Source: Typhlomys cinereus (Eukaryota; Chordata; Mammalia; Rodentia; Platacanthomyidae). Taken from it: 64,000 nucleotides of DNA. The notes below the pieces were generated by a model. That model did not search any database and had not been told where the DNA came from. It worked only from the letters and a program-made list of their open reading frames with translations. Each line of letters opens with the position of its first letter. Position 1 is the stretch's first letter. Made by a program: the position numbers and the translations under genes. The DNA lies in the NCBI GenBank assembly GCA_023101885.1, contig JALPQD010000137.1, positions 1,426,001 through 1,490,000 on the forward strand, read 5' to 3'. This document shows positions 1 through 12,898 of this stretch, piece after piece.

Positions 1-1140
1 TTGTATACTCGAGCTATAATCATGGACAAGACAATGGCCTTGTTTTAAATGGAAGGTACTAATTTTGAAATTTTGGACCATGTTAAATGCAAGAAAATTT
101 GGTCTTTTAGAGACAGTAAATTGTTGAGGAAAACATAATTACTGAGTTCATACAGAAAGTGCTCATTGAGGGCCAGCTACATGCTGGGTAAAATGGGGTG
201 CTGTGGAGGATACCACAAGACCCTGTGGCCCTTCCACTACCACACCTTCATTTACGTCTATATGCATTGCTAAAAATAAGCATTGTCCTATGCTGGGGTC
301 CTCAAACTACAAGGACACCTCAAAATTAATAATCGATGATGTTTTATTGGATTTTATACAATAATAAGTCCAAAGACTCATAGATATTTTAATATTAACC
401 ATAAATTTATATCAACCATCAAAGTTTTCAATCTTTTCAAACACTTAGAGAAGATACAAAAACAAGTTTTTAGAACCTAGTTTACCTAAAGTGAATATCC
501 ATGTCCCCGAACAGATCAGGTCCACTCACCATGTTGTACTGTTTGACTTCACTGTATGTAGCCTTGGTTGTTTTTGCCATCACATCACACAACACCAATA
601 AACATAGCCCAAGCACCAGGTCCCACATTCAAGAATATTGTATTATGAATTGCAATGCTTTTACTGTGTACAAAGTTTTCTGTTCATATGAAAATTATAC
701 TATGGTTTAATTATTGAAAATAAGCACTTTTAATAGTCTCCCACCATCATTCCTCAGTGTGCAAATATCAATATCTTTCAACTGTATTTTGTTTGGGTAT
801 TTGAACTATTAAATGAATTGTGGCTTAGGATTAAGACAGAATTTATAAAAATTTTGAAATGACTCTAAACATATTTCTGTCATTTAGCACTATAAATTAT
901 GCATATCATCATTCTTGGCATTGATAGTGACAAAATCAAATACAATGATCAAGTGAGAAATATAGAAGTTGCTGTATGCCCTGCATTATCATATATTCAT
1001 ATGAATCAATTCTCTATATAAAAATAAACAATCCAAAACCAAATTTATCTTTAACTTTAACATAAAATTATATTCATATCAAATTGTTTTAAAATAAGAT
1101 TATGATGACTAATACATATTTGACTTGTATACATTTTATG
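1..1140. other. AT-rich sequence without recognised features
   Basis: The stretch is AT-rich with short, unremarkable open frames. I see no exon, RNA gene or clear repeat in it. Confidence 0.5.
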
Positions 1141-1144
1141 CACC

Positions 1145-1575
1145 TGTAGGGGGATTGTCATAGTTGGGCACAAGTGTCAACTTGACAGTTGAGGGTTTGA
1201 GCTCTGGGCAAACCTGTGGAGAATTATTAGTTAAGTCCAGAGTGAACCTGCAGGAGATTGTCTAGATGATGGGGAAGGCCCAGTCTGTGGTAGGTGGGAT
1301 TAAACCCTGGAATAAATCACAAAGAGCTGGTTGAGAGAGTTGGCATCCTTTTGTATACTTGGCCAGACATGCTGGTCTGGCAAGTAAGGATTATACCTCT
1401 CTCAGCTGTTGTGTAGAGATGGTGTGGCCAGTTCCCTCGGCCCTAGTGTTGGTGGTGCATGCTCTCCCTTCAAGGTGGACTGAGAACTGTAACCAACAAT
1501 CATAAGAAAATAAATTCCTTGTTCCCTTAAGCCATGTGATAGTCATTTATCAGCAACCATGCAGGCGAACTGCAA
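1145..1575 (+). mobile_element. Rodent hAT/URR-like repeat
   Basis: It opens with AAGTGTCAACTTGACAG and ends with a GAACTGTAA...AATAAATTCC...CCTTAAGC...ATTTATCAGCAAC type tail. The same tail layout is found at 24660-24750. Rodent mid-repetitive elements related to hAT/Charlie (URR1 type) have this form. The family name is tentative and needs a RepeatMasker comparison. Confidence 0.45.
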
Positions 1576-1909
1576 CAGAATTGCATAAAGTTTATCAGGC
1601 AGAAAAGGAATTTCAATGAAAAAAGTTTCAGTCCTGATAGGTATACAATAAAATATTTTAGCCAGAAAAATAAATGAGAGAAGCTAAAAAAAAACACAAA
1701 TTGATTGCATGTCTCCAGTGACACAAAATGTCTACAATAGACATTTGAAGTGGAGCAGTGGCAACCTGGGCATTTGAAATAAGAGGACAATGGTAAGAGT
1801 AGGGTGAGGTTGGCCTCATGAACACACTCTAGAGTTGACTCTAATGACGGACAGAACCTCTAGATTCACAGCTATTGAACTGTGCATTTTAAAATGAGTG
1901 GACACGAAG

Positions 1910-1999
1910 TGTGGAAACACAGATCTGAAATGTCAGCATTAGGGAAGTTGAGAATCTCAAATTTGAGGCTAACATGGACTACATAGATCTAATCTCTAA

Positions 2000-2000
<1 letters not shown>
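1910..2000 (+). mobile_element. Degenerate B1-like SINE
   Basis: Ordered matches to a B1/7SL-derived element are visible: TCAGCATTAGGGAAGTTGAG, GAGGCTAACATGGACTACATAG, then a TCTCTAAAA end. It is followed by an (AAT)n tail at 2000-2041, as expected of a SINE tail turned microsatellite. Confidence 0.5.

Positions 2001-2042
<42 letters not shown>
2000..2042. repeat. (AAT)n microsatellite
   Basis: About 14 uninterrupted AAT units directly follow the B1-like element, so the tract probably grew from its A-rich tail. Confidence 0.95.
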
Positions 2043-2043
<1 letters not shown>

Positions 2044-4635
2044 AATAGAAGCTAGATGGGGTTACCTAAGGGAATCTGTGCTTCAAAACCCTAATGTAAA
2101 ATGAAAAGTAAAATAAAATGGGATAGAAGTTCAACAAGCACATTTTATGTTTGGCACGTTATAATCTTAGTCCAGATCCCTAAAAGTAAACTGCACATAA
2201 AATTGTGAGAAGGGTACATCACTTGGAAGACATAACAGCATACTTTGGGTATTTCAGATGGTATTATTATTTAGGGTATTATTGTGATGGAGATAGAATT
2301 TCATGGTAGACTTTTCTGCATGCTGTTTCATGAACCACAATAATAAAAGTTTTTATTCCAAAAATAATCATTCATTTTTAATGTGACATTTAGAAAGTAT
2401 AAAAGGCAGCATATATTTCAATACATGTATATATTGTATAATGCCCAAAACAATCTCAAGTATTTATCATGCATTTGTTATGTAAACATTCAGTACCCTT
2501 TCTTCCAGCCTTTTGGAAATGAGCAGTATACAGTGTAATCATATTTAATACACATTTGGTGGTGGGTTAGAGGCATGCCCTTCTTTATCCACTTGTTCAC
2601 AAGAATTTACACTTTGTTCATTTTATGATTTGGGAGTAAATGAGTCACCTTACAGCTCCCTAAGAATGGAACTGGATCCCACATTGTAATACTCTTGCTT
2701 CCTAACATGGATGTGGCTGAGCACTCTGACCCCTGCCCTGTCACCATCTACACTGCTTCTATCACTGAGTTCACAAAAGGGTCAGCAGCTCCTCTCTGCC
2801 ATTGGGGCAAGTTTGCATTTCAACCACACTCACTTGGTAACTGTCCACCTTTAGTTCTTTTCACATTACAAAATATGATAGTTTGATTAAAAAAAATCAA
2901 AGCACTCAATGTGGGTATGTTATAAAAACCTATATTATAGTGGTTTGATAAATGAAGAAAAATCACAGCATTGTAATTCTTGCTTTGGTGATAAAACATG
3001 CATTATACACCCTTATGTCACTTTACACAATGACACTTCAGCAATTTTTTGATAAACTATTAAAAGTATGCAAAAGCTTATTTAAAAATTTATTCAAACC
3101 CTGCATGCTTGTAAAAGACATTACTACTCTGGTCCAGACACAGTTATAACATTAAAATTCAAGAAAAGTATTTTCTAACTCATCTGTCCTTCTCTGGTCT
3201 GACACTTGGACACCCCATTTGCTTATGAACTTTAGCCGTGGAGCCCCCGAGGACATTCTTTTACTCCCCCATTGAGTTGGCAGCTATTGTTCTAATTTCT
3301 CTACTGATGAGCCAAACAGTTAATCTGTTTTAACACACAATGCATAAAAGGTTTCATTTCAGTCCCGAAAAGAGAAAGAGACACTTATAATCACTGGGCA
3401 TTCATATTTGAATGACAGCTAAACATAAAGGAGCATCAGGCACGCAGCCATCTGGAAAAACGCTGGTATTCTATCGTATTATCTGTTCGCAAACCTTTAC
3501 GACAAAAGGGTCAGAGGTTGGCCAAAGACTTCCATTTAGTAAGATGCTCATTTCAAATCCATGGCCATTAATAAACATTCTGTCAGGCCCACAATAAAAG
3601 GAAATCAGCTTCCCTGTCCTTTCATTTGGTGCATTCTGAAAGATGGTTTCATAATAAACATATACGTGCATACTTAGAATTATATTATTTACCATAATAT
3701 AAACTGAGTGTGGCTGTTTACAAGTCATGATTTTGCAGTTCCAGATGAAAAGAGAACACAGTGTACTGGATATTAAACACATAGTAATTGCAACATTCAT
3801 TTTAATATTAAAGACAAAGTAGGCGATCAAACTGTGCTTATTATTAAAGTAGCAGATTCTCTTTTAAGTTACTGAGCCCCAAGTAGATATATTAAATTTA
3901 TCATAAAATATTGATGAAAACTACAATATGGTCTCCCTATTTTTACAGAAAACCCCTAATCTTTGTTGTGTGCAGGTATGCATTTTTAAAATATCACTTA
4001 ATTCTTATCACTCAATTCTCAGATATATTTACATATAAATACTGCCTGTTTGCAACACACTATTCCATCCTTCTAAAGAAAAATGGGTCACATATTTTGA
4101 CTACTAACACATTGATAATCTTAGACTTGATGACTTCTTTTAGAAGAGCTCAACTTCTTCTAAAAGGAGATTGGTCAATGAAAAACAACATTTTTATGGA
4201 GATACTATATTCTCTGGCTGTGAGCCACATTGTCTCTGTGTCTCTGTTGCTGCTGAAAGAGCCACAAATGTCTTTGCCACAAGTTCCCTCCCAGCCCCTT
4301 TTCTCTCCATTCCAGCCTTGAGAGTCTGCATCTTGCCAGCCTTAAGTCTAGATAAGATAGCCTAACAAGAGTTCTTAATGATCTGTCATTAACACCCATG
4401 TCAACAAGAAACTAAAACATCCACACAGGAAAGGGTTATTCACAGGGCATCTCATCAGGACCTTTCTTTCAGTGTTACTTCACGTTTGTGTTCCTCAACT
4501 CTGAACGGATGGTAGTGGGAAATAGTGAGCTCATAAGAATAGAGCGACCAGGACAGAATAGTGTCTTTGTTAGATAAAAAAAAAGAAATAAAGGCTCTTC
4601 CTTAGTGTCTGCTTCCCAAGCTGTGATGATACAGG
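2043..4635. other. Unique intronic sequence
   Basis: No exon or clear transposon is recognised. The part at 3420-3640 keeps several CpGs and looks non-repetitive (see findings). Confidence 0.45.
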
Positions 4636-4639
4636 GACA

Positions 4640-4803
4640 TGATGACCAATTGCTAACCCCCAAGTGGTCCCTTCTGGCCAGATGTGGGTGGAACGTCTTC
4701 ACTGTGGTCTCTCTAGCCTCCAGGACTGTGGGAAACAAACGCATGCTCTTTATTCACTCCACCTATGAAGCATTTTGCTATACTGACCAGAAGTGGCTAA
4801 AGC
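4640..4803 (+). mobile_element. 3' part of a MaLR-like LTR
   Basis: It shows the typical 3' half: CTAGCCTCCAGGACTGTGGG, then AACAAA...CTTTATTCACTCC, then TTTTGCTATACTGACCAGAA...GGCTAA. This order matches MST/MLT/ORR1-type LTRs. The 5' half is too degraded to define. Confidence 0.5.
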
Positions 4804-7700
4804 ATTCCCTATGTAAGCAGCGACCTACTAGTGTTCTGATTTCACACAAACATAAAGGAGCAATACAGGATGAGAAGAGTCATGCTCAGAAGAGCAATGG
4901 ATGAGCAAGCAGACCAGGAACGGCATTCTCTGGATGCAGGTTCCCACCTCCATTCCCCATCAGCTGGACGAACCTCATCTCAATTGCTGAGCTGGGAACC
5001 ATGTAGATGATTGCTGCCCACCAGACCCCTCCTCAGACCACCTCTGCTACAAAGATGGGAGGCAGTATTTATCTTAGCTCTACACCATGTCCAGGGCTGC
5101 CTGATTCTTTTCAGTTCTTGCAAAGCTGGGTTTTGGGGCTGTCTTGAAGAAAAGTCCTGTAGGGAGTCACAGAGACCATTCACTCACCATCCTAGGGCCA
5201 GGAATTGTCATAATCCAACCACATCCGAGAAAATCATCTCTGCCCAAACATCCTGACTTGTCCAAGATCTGTTTTCTTACAGCTGTGGTCCAGGTTTACT
5301 TGTTAACAGAACTCCTTTAACTTGAGTATCCCAATCTGAACAGGGCCTTTTTTAAACAACGGAACCTATTTTTACTGTCTAGAGCTTTGTGTTAGTGCTG
5401 TACCTTACTATACCCTGAGCTTATTTGAGCACATCCATGTTTGAAAGCTAATGCTGACTATTCAGTAACACCAACTCAAGCCCAAAGCCAGCAGAGTAAC
5501 CTTTGAGACCTCCAGGCTATCCAGTCTTAATTGATCCATCTTATTTCATTATACTATTAATAGCATATAATATGGATACTGTTCAGCCAGATAAGTTTTC
5601 TTACATCACTACCCTTACATTGTGTCTTACCTTCCCAGATATCTGCCAAGATTAAGTTCTGTCTCCTTCTATTTCTTGATTATTTCCTAACCACTCTTCT
5701 TCTCACACTTACTTTACAACATATACTTTTCAGTCTAATCAGAGGTCATTTTCATGCTGTATTATGCATACCACACAAGCACATGTTGTCACTCCAAATA
5801 CATCTCACTATTCAGCTTAGAGTTCTTCCCTGAGCCTCCACTGGTCTTACCTGCCTGAGTTACCCTTAAGCACACTAGTAAGAATTCTATGTAAATACTT
5901 TACAGGTATGAGTCTTAACATATTAAAACATTAATCATATTTACTGAATACTTTTTTAAATGTGATATCCTAGGAAATGCTTCATAAAGAGAAGGAAAAC
6001 AAGGTCGTGAACTATCCTGAAACTACATTTTAGGAGGAATGCTTAAGGAGCAGGAGACTTTTATATTGAAATACACATTCCCAAGGTTGTTTTGTACACT
6101 CTAGAAAACAAAGCTCTAAGTCTTATTCAGGGAACAGAAATCAATGTTGATAATTCCTAATTTTATTGCTATGATTTAAATGAAAACATTTTCCACAGAC
6201 CCTTCCTCATTGGGGTAGGGAGGAGCAGTAATAGATTTGTTAATAATTTATTTATGAAAGTAAACATGAAAATCCTCTTTAAGGAAATAGTCCAAACATT
6301 AAGACAAAAAGAAAAGCATCTTTCACCAAATCTTCCAGGATAAGGTTTCATGAAGATGAGAACAAACTTACATTATAAAACACAAATGAAATTAGCAAAT
6401 ATGATGTAATGTCTTTGAAACTATACAAGAAAAACAAAGATCCAATGGAAATTTTTGCTTCTCAACAATGACAGAGACTTCATCTTGGAAGCAAAGCAAA
6501 AATCCAGCACCAAAATAAGACTAAGACTCTTCTCCAAGATGAGCTCTTGTACTTTAGTCCTTTAATGAAATTCACTAATCCAGAAAATTAAGCATCCTTG
6601 ATATTTTATAAAACCAAGCCCTATTCTTTTACATATGTGATAAAGGGGCTCCTGCAATTTAAACACTGTTTAGATAACTCTGCAGGAAAGAATCCAAAAT
6701 CTGACATGACCCTGAGGTCATGTGCCATGGACTACAGAATCAGATACTGTGATTTGTTAGGGTATTTTTGTTCTACCAACATGATAATCCTGATGCACAT
6801 CCCCCCTGTGAGGATTGTAAAAAGAGCTGAACAAATCAAATACGGATGGAGATGGCCCACGGCCTGTGCTTTTCCTACCAAGCAAAATAGAAAACAACTG
6901 ATTGTATTTGAGCTGAAAGAACCTAATTTTAGTAATTTGAAGCTTCACAAAAGGAATTTAGTGGCTTTCTTTGCTTTCAATCCAAAACATTAAAAAACTA
7001 CTTCTTGGATTTAAATGTCCCCATAAAGCAGGCCAAATATCTTCACATTTCGATTATAGAAGTTCTCTGAAATGAAAGTGTCTATCAACAATTCCACTTA
7101 TCTGTGGACCATTCATTGCCTGCAATGAATAAAAGCCTGCTAAAAGTAATTAAGGTAGATTGGAAAGAGAAAATTAAATTTTTTGAAAATTCCTTCAGTT
7201 TTAAATAATGCAGTGATCTGAGCAGAATTAACCATCATAAAAGAGCTTTTCATCTTCCTTATGTCCTGCAAAAGATAAGATTTATCCTATAAACATCTCT
7301 CTCACAGTGAGCTTCCTGGCTATTCCATATAAGTCATATCTTCTCTGTCTTGCAGGCATGTTTTCTACAATCCATTGCTTCCCTCCAGCATTTGATAAAC
7401 TTGTACATGCACCCATGCAGTTTTATAAGACATATGGAGTCAGTAGCTCCCTTAGCATGAATACTTCCTTTTCATATATATTATATAAAACTTAATATAT
7501 GACATGTAATCTGTATGTATATACAGATTAAGACAATCTAGAGGATCTAGTTTTGTGCCATTATCCAGTACTCCTGTATAATTCAAGAAGAAATCATTAT
7601 ATCTCCTGTATAATTTCTGCTAAGTGTAAATAACAAAATCAAAATAATCATGAGACTCTCAGTTTTACTGACAATATTTTTAAAATTAAGTAGAGGCAGG
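4804..7700. other. Unique AT-rich intronic sequence
   Basis: No gene is recognised. A 22-bp inverted repeat with 9-bp arms sits at 7508-7529. Otherwise nothing stands out. Confidence 0.4.
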
Positions 7701-7704
7701 AACC

Positions 7705-8330
7705 ATTTAAAAGTTTGCAGGAACAGCAAAATGGAAAAAAAATCAACAAACCTTAATTCAGAACATCAGAGACTCTATATCAACCACCTAGAACTAGGCC
7801 TGCCTAATCTCTCCCCATCCTGAAAGCTCAGGGAAATTTGCGGAAGAGGAGGCGGTAAGATTGTAAGAGCACAAGGATGGGAGGAGTCATGATATGCAAG
7901 ATACTCCACACAAGTTAGGGCCAAAGCAATTATAACAGGACTCTGCATGATTTGCGCAATGACCAACATATCGTTGACCCCTCAAATTCTAGCATGGACT
8001 AAAGGCACTAGGATCCTTAGAAGCAAGGGATTAACAGCCACAATAGTGTTCCTATATTTAAGGGGAACACAAGAAAGAGTTCTAGGACATGCCACTGAGT
8101 CCTTACACCTCATCAGAGAGGAGGACCCAGAAGAAAGTTTGATATACTCATTAAAGGATGCTTCAGAGATGGGGGGAGGGAGCACTGGGAGAAAGGGAGG
8201 GAAGGGGAAAGGAAGGAGCAAATGGGGGAGGGAACAGTGAGGTCCAGGGAGGGGTGGAGGGAGGGAGGGACAGGGGTTCCTATTACATTTGTATGAGCGG
8301 AAAAATAAATAAAAAAAAGAAAAAAAAGTT
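7705..8330 (+). mobile_element. L1 3' UTR and tail, 5'-truncated
   Basis: The block includes GGAAGAGGAGGCGGTAAGAT followed by TGTAAGAGC, the usual rodent L1 3' UTR signature. A G-rich polypurine tract follows at 8168-8270, then TTACATTTGTATGAGCGG and an A-rich AATAAA-containing tail at 8303-8330. A second, diverged copy of about 400 bp starts near 63590 in the same orientation. No ORF2 coding remains here. Orientation is opposite to PARD3B. Confidence 0.75.
8168..8270 (+). repeat. Polypurine G-rich tract of the L1 3' UTR
   Basis: Repeated GGGAGGG and GGGGAAAGG units give several possible G-quadruplex arrangements. Such tracts are a conserved feature of L1 3' UTRs. Confidence 0.8.
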
Positions 8331-8339
8331 GAGACATAA

Positions 8340-9390
8340 TATCCAGAATTAAGAATTTATCTGATACGGCAAAATATAAAACTTACTAAACTAGAAGCAG
8401 TTCAATTTAGTACAGGAAAATAGATGTGCTATGAACAGAATCTCGATAAACTATTATTGAGGGTGTGTCAGAAAGTTGTAGATTCTTGGAAACCATAAAG
8501 GCTTTTTGTTGCTGTTGTTGTGAATGCTGCCATTAGCTGCAGATTAATTCTGAAGGAAAATAAAATCAGAGCACATTACAGGGACCTGTTGATTGGCAAG
8601 TGAAACACAAAAGTAGATGTTAGGAGCGAATTTTAGCCCTGCTCTCCAGCTCCCTTGCTGACTGCCTTGGGGCAAGATTTAATGTGTCAGTGTGCAAGTA
8701 GCTACAGCCTCAAAACAAGAGCGAGCATTAGCGCGTCACAGCAGGTCAATGAGCAGGGCCTGCAGATCATGGTCTACAGTGAGTGAAGCAGGTGTCAGAG
8801 CAGAACATGCTGCAGCAAACAGTCTCTACACTTTCGCATTGCTGGAGGAATCCTCTTTGCCATCCTATTGCTGGAAAGAGTGGCAGGTATGCCTTTCCAT
8901 TGTGGCAATCAACACGCCATTGGAAAGGAAATATGGTACTGTATTTATTTTAATAAAGCTCCCTTTATGACAGGGAACTCATTATCCAAGTCTAAAGAAT
9001 GCTGTGCTCTCTAGGGGAGCTACTGTTGGAACTGCAGGATGGTAAGGCTCAGCTCCGCTGGGTGCCAAGCATTTGGCCCATCAAGCAGAACAAATAAAAC
9101 ACAGTGCACTATAATTCTTTCTTTTAAAAAAATGTGTCTTTAAAAGATATAGTGAAGCAAGGTCTGTCATCTCATACACACACACAAAGGCTTATTTGGC
9201 TTTCAGTAATATATCTGGAAAGTAAACTAGTCCTCAAAGAAATATAGGTTGGAGATTTAGTACAGGTAAAAATTACTAATGGGTCTCTTTAAACCTATAC
9301 ATATTTTAAACATAAAGCTATAAAAATGTAAACATGCTGAATGGAAAATCTTCACAAAAAGAATATATTAATAAAAATGTCATGTCTGTA
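8340..9390. other. Unique sequence, candidate regulatory segment
   Basis: No repeat is recognised. The part at 8470-8960 is richer in GC and CpG than its surroundings (for example GCGAGCATTAGCGCGTC) and has no clear coding frame. See findings for the conserved-element proposal. Confidence 0.35.
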
Positions 9391-9405
9391 TTAAAGTGGT
9401 CTCTA

Positions 9406-9604
9406 GGGCTGGAGAGGTGGCTCAGGGGTTAAGCCTCCGCCTTGCAGGCGGAAGGTCCTGAGTTCGGATCCCAGATCCCATGTATAGACACCAGGCGGAA
9501 GCGGGGGTCGGCCTGCGCTTCTGGTCCTGGTAAGGCGGAGTCTGTGAATCCTGGGACAGAAGGAGGTGGAGGCGTCCATGGTGGTTCCCGAATTCGTCCG
9601 TGGT

Positions 9605-9651
<47 letters not shown>

Positions 9652-9732
9652 GCGCGCACACACACACAAGTGCGCGCACCTACACACGCATATGCACACA
9701 GTTGAATAAATAATAATAATAATAATAAAAAT
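9406..9732 (+). mobile_element. Young tRNA-derived SINE, subfamily 1
   Basis: The head GGGCTGGAGAGGTGGCTCAG carries a pol III A box, and GAGTTCGGATCCC forms the B box. A unique body follows, then an (AC)n stretch and a TTGAATAAATAATAATAA tail. It is flanked by a perfect 15-bp target-site duplication TTAAAGTGGTCTCTA at 9391-9405 and 9733-9747, which proves L1-mediated insertion. The head resembles the B2/DIP superfamily; the body is not mouse B2. Confidence 0.9.
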
Positions 9733-9824
9733 TTAAAGTGGTCTCTAAACCTTTCAATCACATAAAAATGGTAAGAAGCTACCTGTTTTAACATATTTAG
9801 TCCTCAAAAAAGGAGTTTTCCTTC

Positions 9825-10140
9825 TGCTATGGTTTGAATGTGACCTCTGTAACCTTGGGTGTTGAAACTTCATGGGCGATGTGGCACATTAAGATGTTGG
9901 GACTTACCGGACCATGAGCACTTTGTCCCTTGTCAATGAGTTTAAAGGCCTTAAAAAAAGAGGCTCATGGGTTTTGAGCTAAGTTGCCCTTCTGCTATGC
10001 AAGAACACAGAGTTCAGACCACCACGCATGCTGTTGCCTTGGCTTTTGGCATTCTCAGCCTCCAGAAATGTGAGAAAATTTTGCTCTTTATAAACTATCT
10101 AAGTTGTGGTATTTTGCTTCAACAATGTCAAAAGATTAAC
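9825..10140 (+). mobile_element. MaLR (MST/ORR1-like) LTR
   Basis: It starts TGCTATGGTTTGAATGTGAC and continues GTTGAAACTTCATG, ...TTAAAGGCCTT, ...CTTCTGCTATGCAAGAACAC, ...CAGCCTCCAGAAATGTGAGA, ...TTTATAAACTATC, ...GTGGTATTTTGCTTCAACAA. The whole order follows a MaLR LTR. No internal region is present, so it is a solo LTR or fragment. Confidence 0.75.
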
Positions 10141-11170
10141 CCTGCTTACAATGTACTGGGAAACTCCAGTGAGACCCTGCCTTCTGAGAACACATTCGAA
10201 CACAAACCTCAGGACAAAAGACAGATCCAGGGTCAATCAATGACTCATTCTTACTAGGTTTAGTCTCCTCCTTGCTCCCAAGAGAGCCACACTTCCCAAC
10301 TGCTCTAATAGGAAGGGAGCTCGAGGGGAGATCAAAGAACATGATGGAGCAAGGGGGTGCCTCTCCCCCAGGGCTGTGGATGGGATCTCCAGCTCCCTTA
10401 CAAGCGTGGTCCAAAAGAGCACTTCTTTGGTCCCAGCCCACTCAACTGCTCTAGAACCCACCCAGCTGACCTCACCAGGACGACAAGGACACAGCTGCTT
10501 CCTGTGGCGGACCTCGGGGTTGAACCTTCAGGACTTTACTTTCTGAAGTCTATGTCAGTTGTGTCATGTGTGAACAATGTTCCATGTTAAATCTATTTTA
10601 CATGTAAAGTTTAGAGTGGTTTCTGGACCCTAAACTAAGACCCAAACCTTGGTTTATTTAATCCTATCTGTGCAATTAAACCTATTGGCCATGAAAGAAA
10701 ATGTATGACCTCTCTAGATTTAGATTTTTCGCAACTGAAAATTAAGACATGAAGAACTTTTCAAATCCAAAATCTCTCCAGCATATCCCAGGGCAATGAA
10801 ATACAAATGCCTCAGAGTACATACTAGGCATCACGTTTAAAAAGCATTGTTCAGGTGGTTCTTATGCATGTAGGGAAATAATGCACTATAGTGGAAAAGT
10901 GTATGATTGTATGAATTTGTGTTTTCTGGAATTTTCCAATTCAGTAGATTTAAAGTATGACTAGGTAGTTTAATAATCAAAGATATTCCCAGCAGCCAGA
11001 TTGCCAAGTCATGTCATAAATACCTTGAGGCAACTGTCTGAGATTAATAAGATACAAAGATCTAAAATCTGGCCCTGTAACCACACCTCCATCCTCCCAC
11101 TAAGTCTTCTGTTGCCTCTATCTTCTTTCTTAGCCAGGTAAAATAAATTTTAATTTGTCAAATTAAAAAA
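10141..11170. other. Unique sequence
   Basis: Short open frames on both strands around 10236-10590 show no recognisable protein similarity. No repeat family is assigned. Confidence 0.4.
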
Positions 11171-11180
11171 TAAGGACATT

Positions 11181-11507
11181 GGGCTGGGGAGATAGCTCAA
11201 TGGTTGAATGTTTTGCCTTTCAAGCAAAAGAACCTGAGTTCAGATACCGGATTCCACATAAAAATGCGGTAACACTCCTGTCATTCTAAACTTAGAAGGC
11301 AGAGCCTGGGACTACCTGGTTAGCCAGATTAGCACTATAACATGCACTGAGTTAAATTAGAGGTCCAAACTCAAACCAATAAAGTGGAAGAGTGATCCAG
11401 GCACACACTCAAGTGCAGGCATATAACAGACCCATCCTCATGTGCTCACTCATATACAATAATACGCACACCCCATTTACATATGGAAAAGAAAACAGTA
11501 AAATAAA
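11181..11507 (+). mobile_element. Older tRNA-derived SINE, diverged
   Basis: The head is GGGCTGGGGAGATAGCTCAA with a B box GAGTTCAGATAC. Imperfect 10-bp flanks TAAGGACATT (11171-11180) and TAAAGACATT (about 11504-11513) look like an aged target-site duplication. The body is more diverged than the young copies. Confidence 0.7.
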
Positions 11508-11513
11508 GACATT

Positions 11514-12338
11514 ACTACTAATAAAATCTCATTGGAATCCACTGCTTCCTAAAATGGTATTATATATTGAAACATTTTTGTCTCCACTTATTTGCAAAAT
11601 GATTGCTTTTTATCCAATATATGATTCAATTTGGAAGACTAGATCTTAAATCTAAAGATATACAGTAATTTCTCATTCTTCCAAAATCACACACTACCAA
11701 TTATGTCTGTGTCAGATGATGGTGTCTCATTAAGATTGCCTTCTGGGTTGGTGGCACTCCACACATGCTCTCTGATCTAGAGCTATGATGAAACCAACAT
11801 ACATATATGATGAATACAGGCCAAACACTCTCCCTCATCTGCCTTGTACATTCTACTTATCTGAATTCCACTTGCCTGTCTACTTCTGAGAATTACTGCA
11901 CTCAGCACGTAAGAGAGGCGTCTAAACTGTCCCTAAACTGTTTCTGGCCCCTGACCTTGCCTTACTCTGCAAACCTCATCTCTCTTAGGTTCCCATCTCC
12001 CTAGCACACTTGCCAGCCATTCCTAGCTAGCACAACTCAACAATAAGGTCATCTGGAACTCTGGGAAGCCACACAACACAGGAGGAACGCAGCCCTGGGA
12101 ATGTGTGTACTACCATCTGAATAAGCTTAAAGTTGTGGTGAGCTTACATTGTTACTTTTCATCAGACACATAAAAGAATATTGAAATCCACAAAGTGGTG
12201 ACACCAAGTTCTGACTCAGTGTATCCAGGATGGACCACAAACTTCTTTAATTAGTAAGCTCTCCAGCAGCAGCTCTCTGAGGTGGTCTTCAAAATCATTT
12301 TCTGTAAAGGTCATAGGTATACACGTGCCATTGTTTTT
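11514..12338. other. Unique sequence
   Basis: No gene, RNA gene or clear repeat is seen. Confidence 0.4.
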
Positions 12339-12354
12339 AAAGAAGAAAATGATA

Positions 12355-12605
12355 GGGGGCTGGAGAAGTGGCTCAGGGATTAAGCCTCTGCCTTGCAGGA
12401 GGAAGGTCCTGAGTTCAGATCCTAGACCCCACGTATAGACGCCGGGCAGAAGTGGGGGCGGCCTGCTTTCTGGTCCTGGTAGGGCGGAGTCTGTGAATCC
12501 AGGGGCAGAAGGAGGTGGAGGCGTCCATGGTGGTTCCTGAATTCGCCTGTGGTTCTACACACACACACACACACACGCAATGAATAAATAAATAAAATTT
12601 AAAAA
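12355..12605 (+). mobile_element. Young SINE, subfamily 1
   Basis: It has the same head, body (GGTGGAGGCGTCCATGGTGG) and (AC)n-AATAAATAAA tail as the 9.4 kb copy. A perfect 16-bp duplication AAAGAAGAAAATGATA flanks it at 12339-12354 and 12606-12621. Confidence 0.9.
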
Positions 12606-12898
12606 AAAGAAGAAAATGATAATCTATCCAAACACCAAAGCACCTTGTCAAATGCTTCTTTTCAGCTGTGCAGACCTAAGTCAACTACGGGCAGGATGTG
12701 GCTAGTTGGGAAAGCAATGAAAGTGAGAGAGGGGAGAGCTCCTCCATAAACCAGCCCTGGCTCAAGCCTCCACATGCACATATTAATCCACATGCCCTAC
12801 CCATGCCACAGAAGGGAATCCTGAATGTGGGTATCATCTCTTACTCTGGTGACCTTTGGAATGGATTCAGAAACCATGTGGAATAAAAAGCTAAAAAG

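Noticed and set aside
9406..9480. Functional tRNA genes at the SINE heads
   Set aside because: A and B box sequences are present, but the cloverleaf is degraded and each is followed by a SINE body and flanked by target-site duplications.
9403..9794. Frames encoding Cys-Val or Thr-His repeats at 9.4, 17.5, 21.2, 21.7, 47.6 and 51.0 kb
   Set aside because: They are read-through of (AC)n, (TG)n or (TA)n microsatellites within SINEs or L1.
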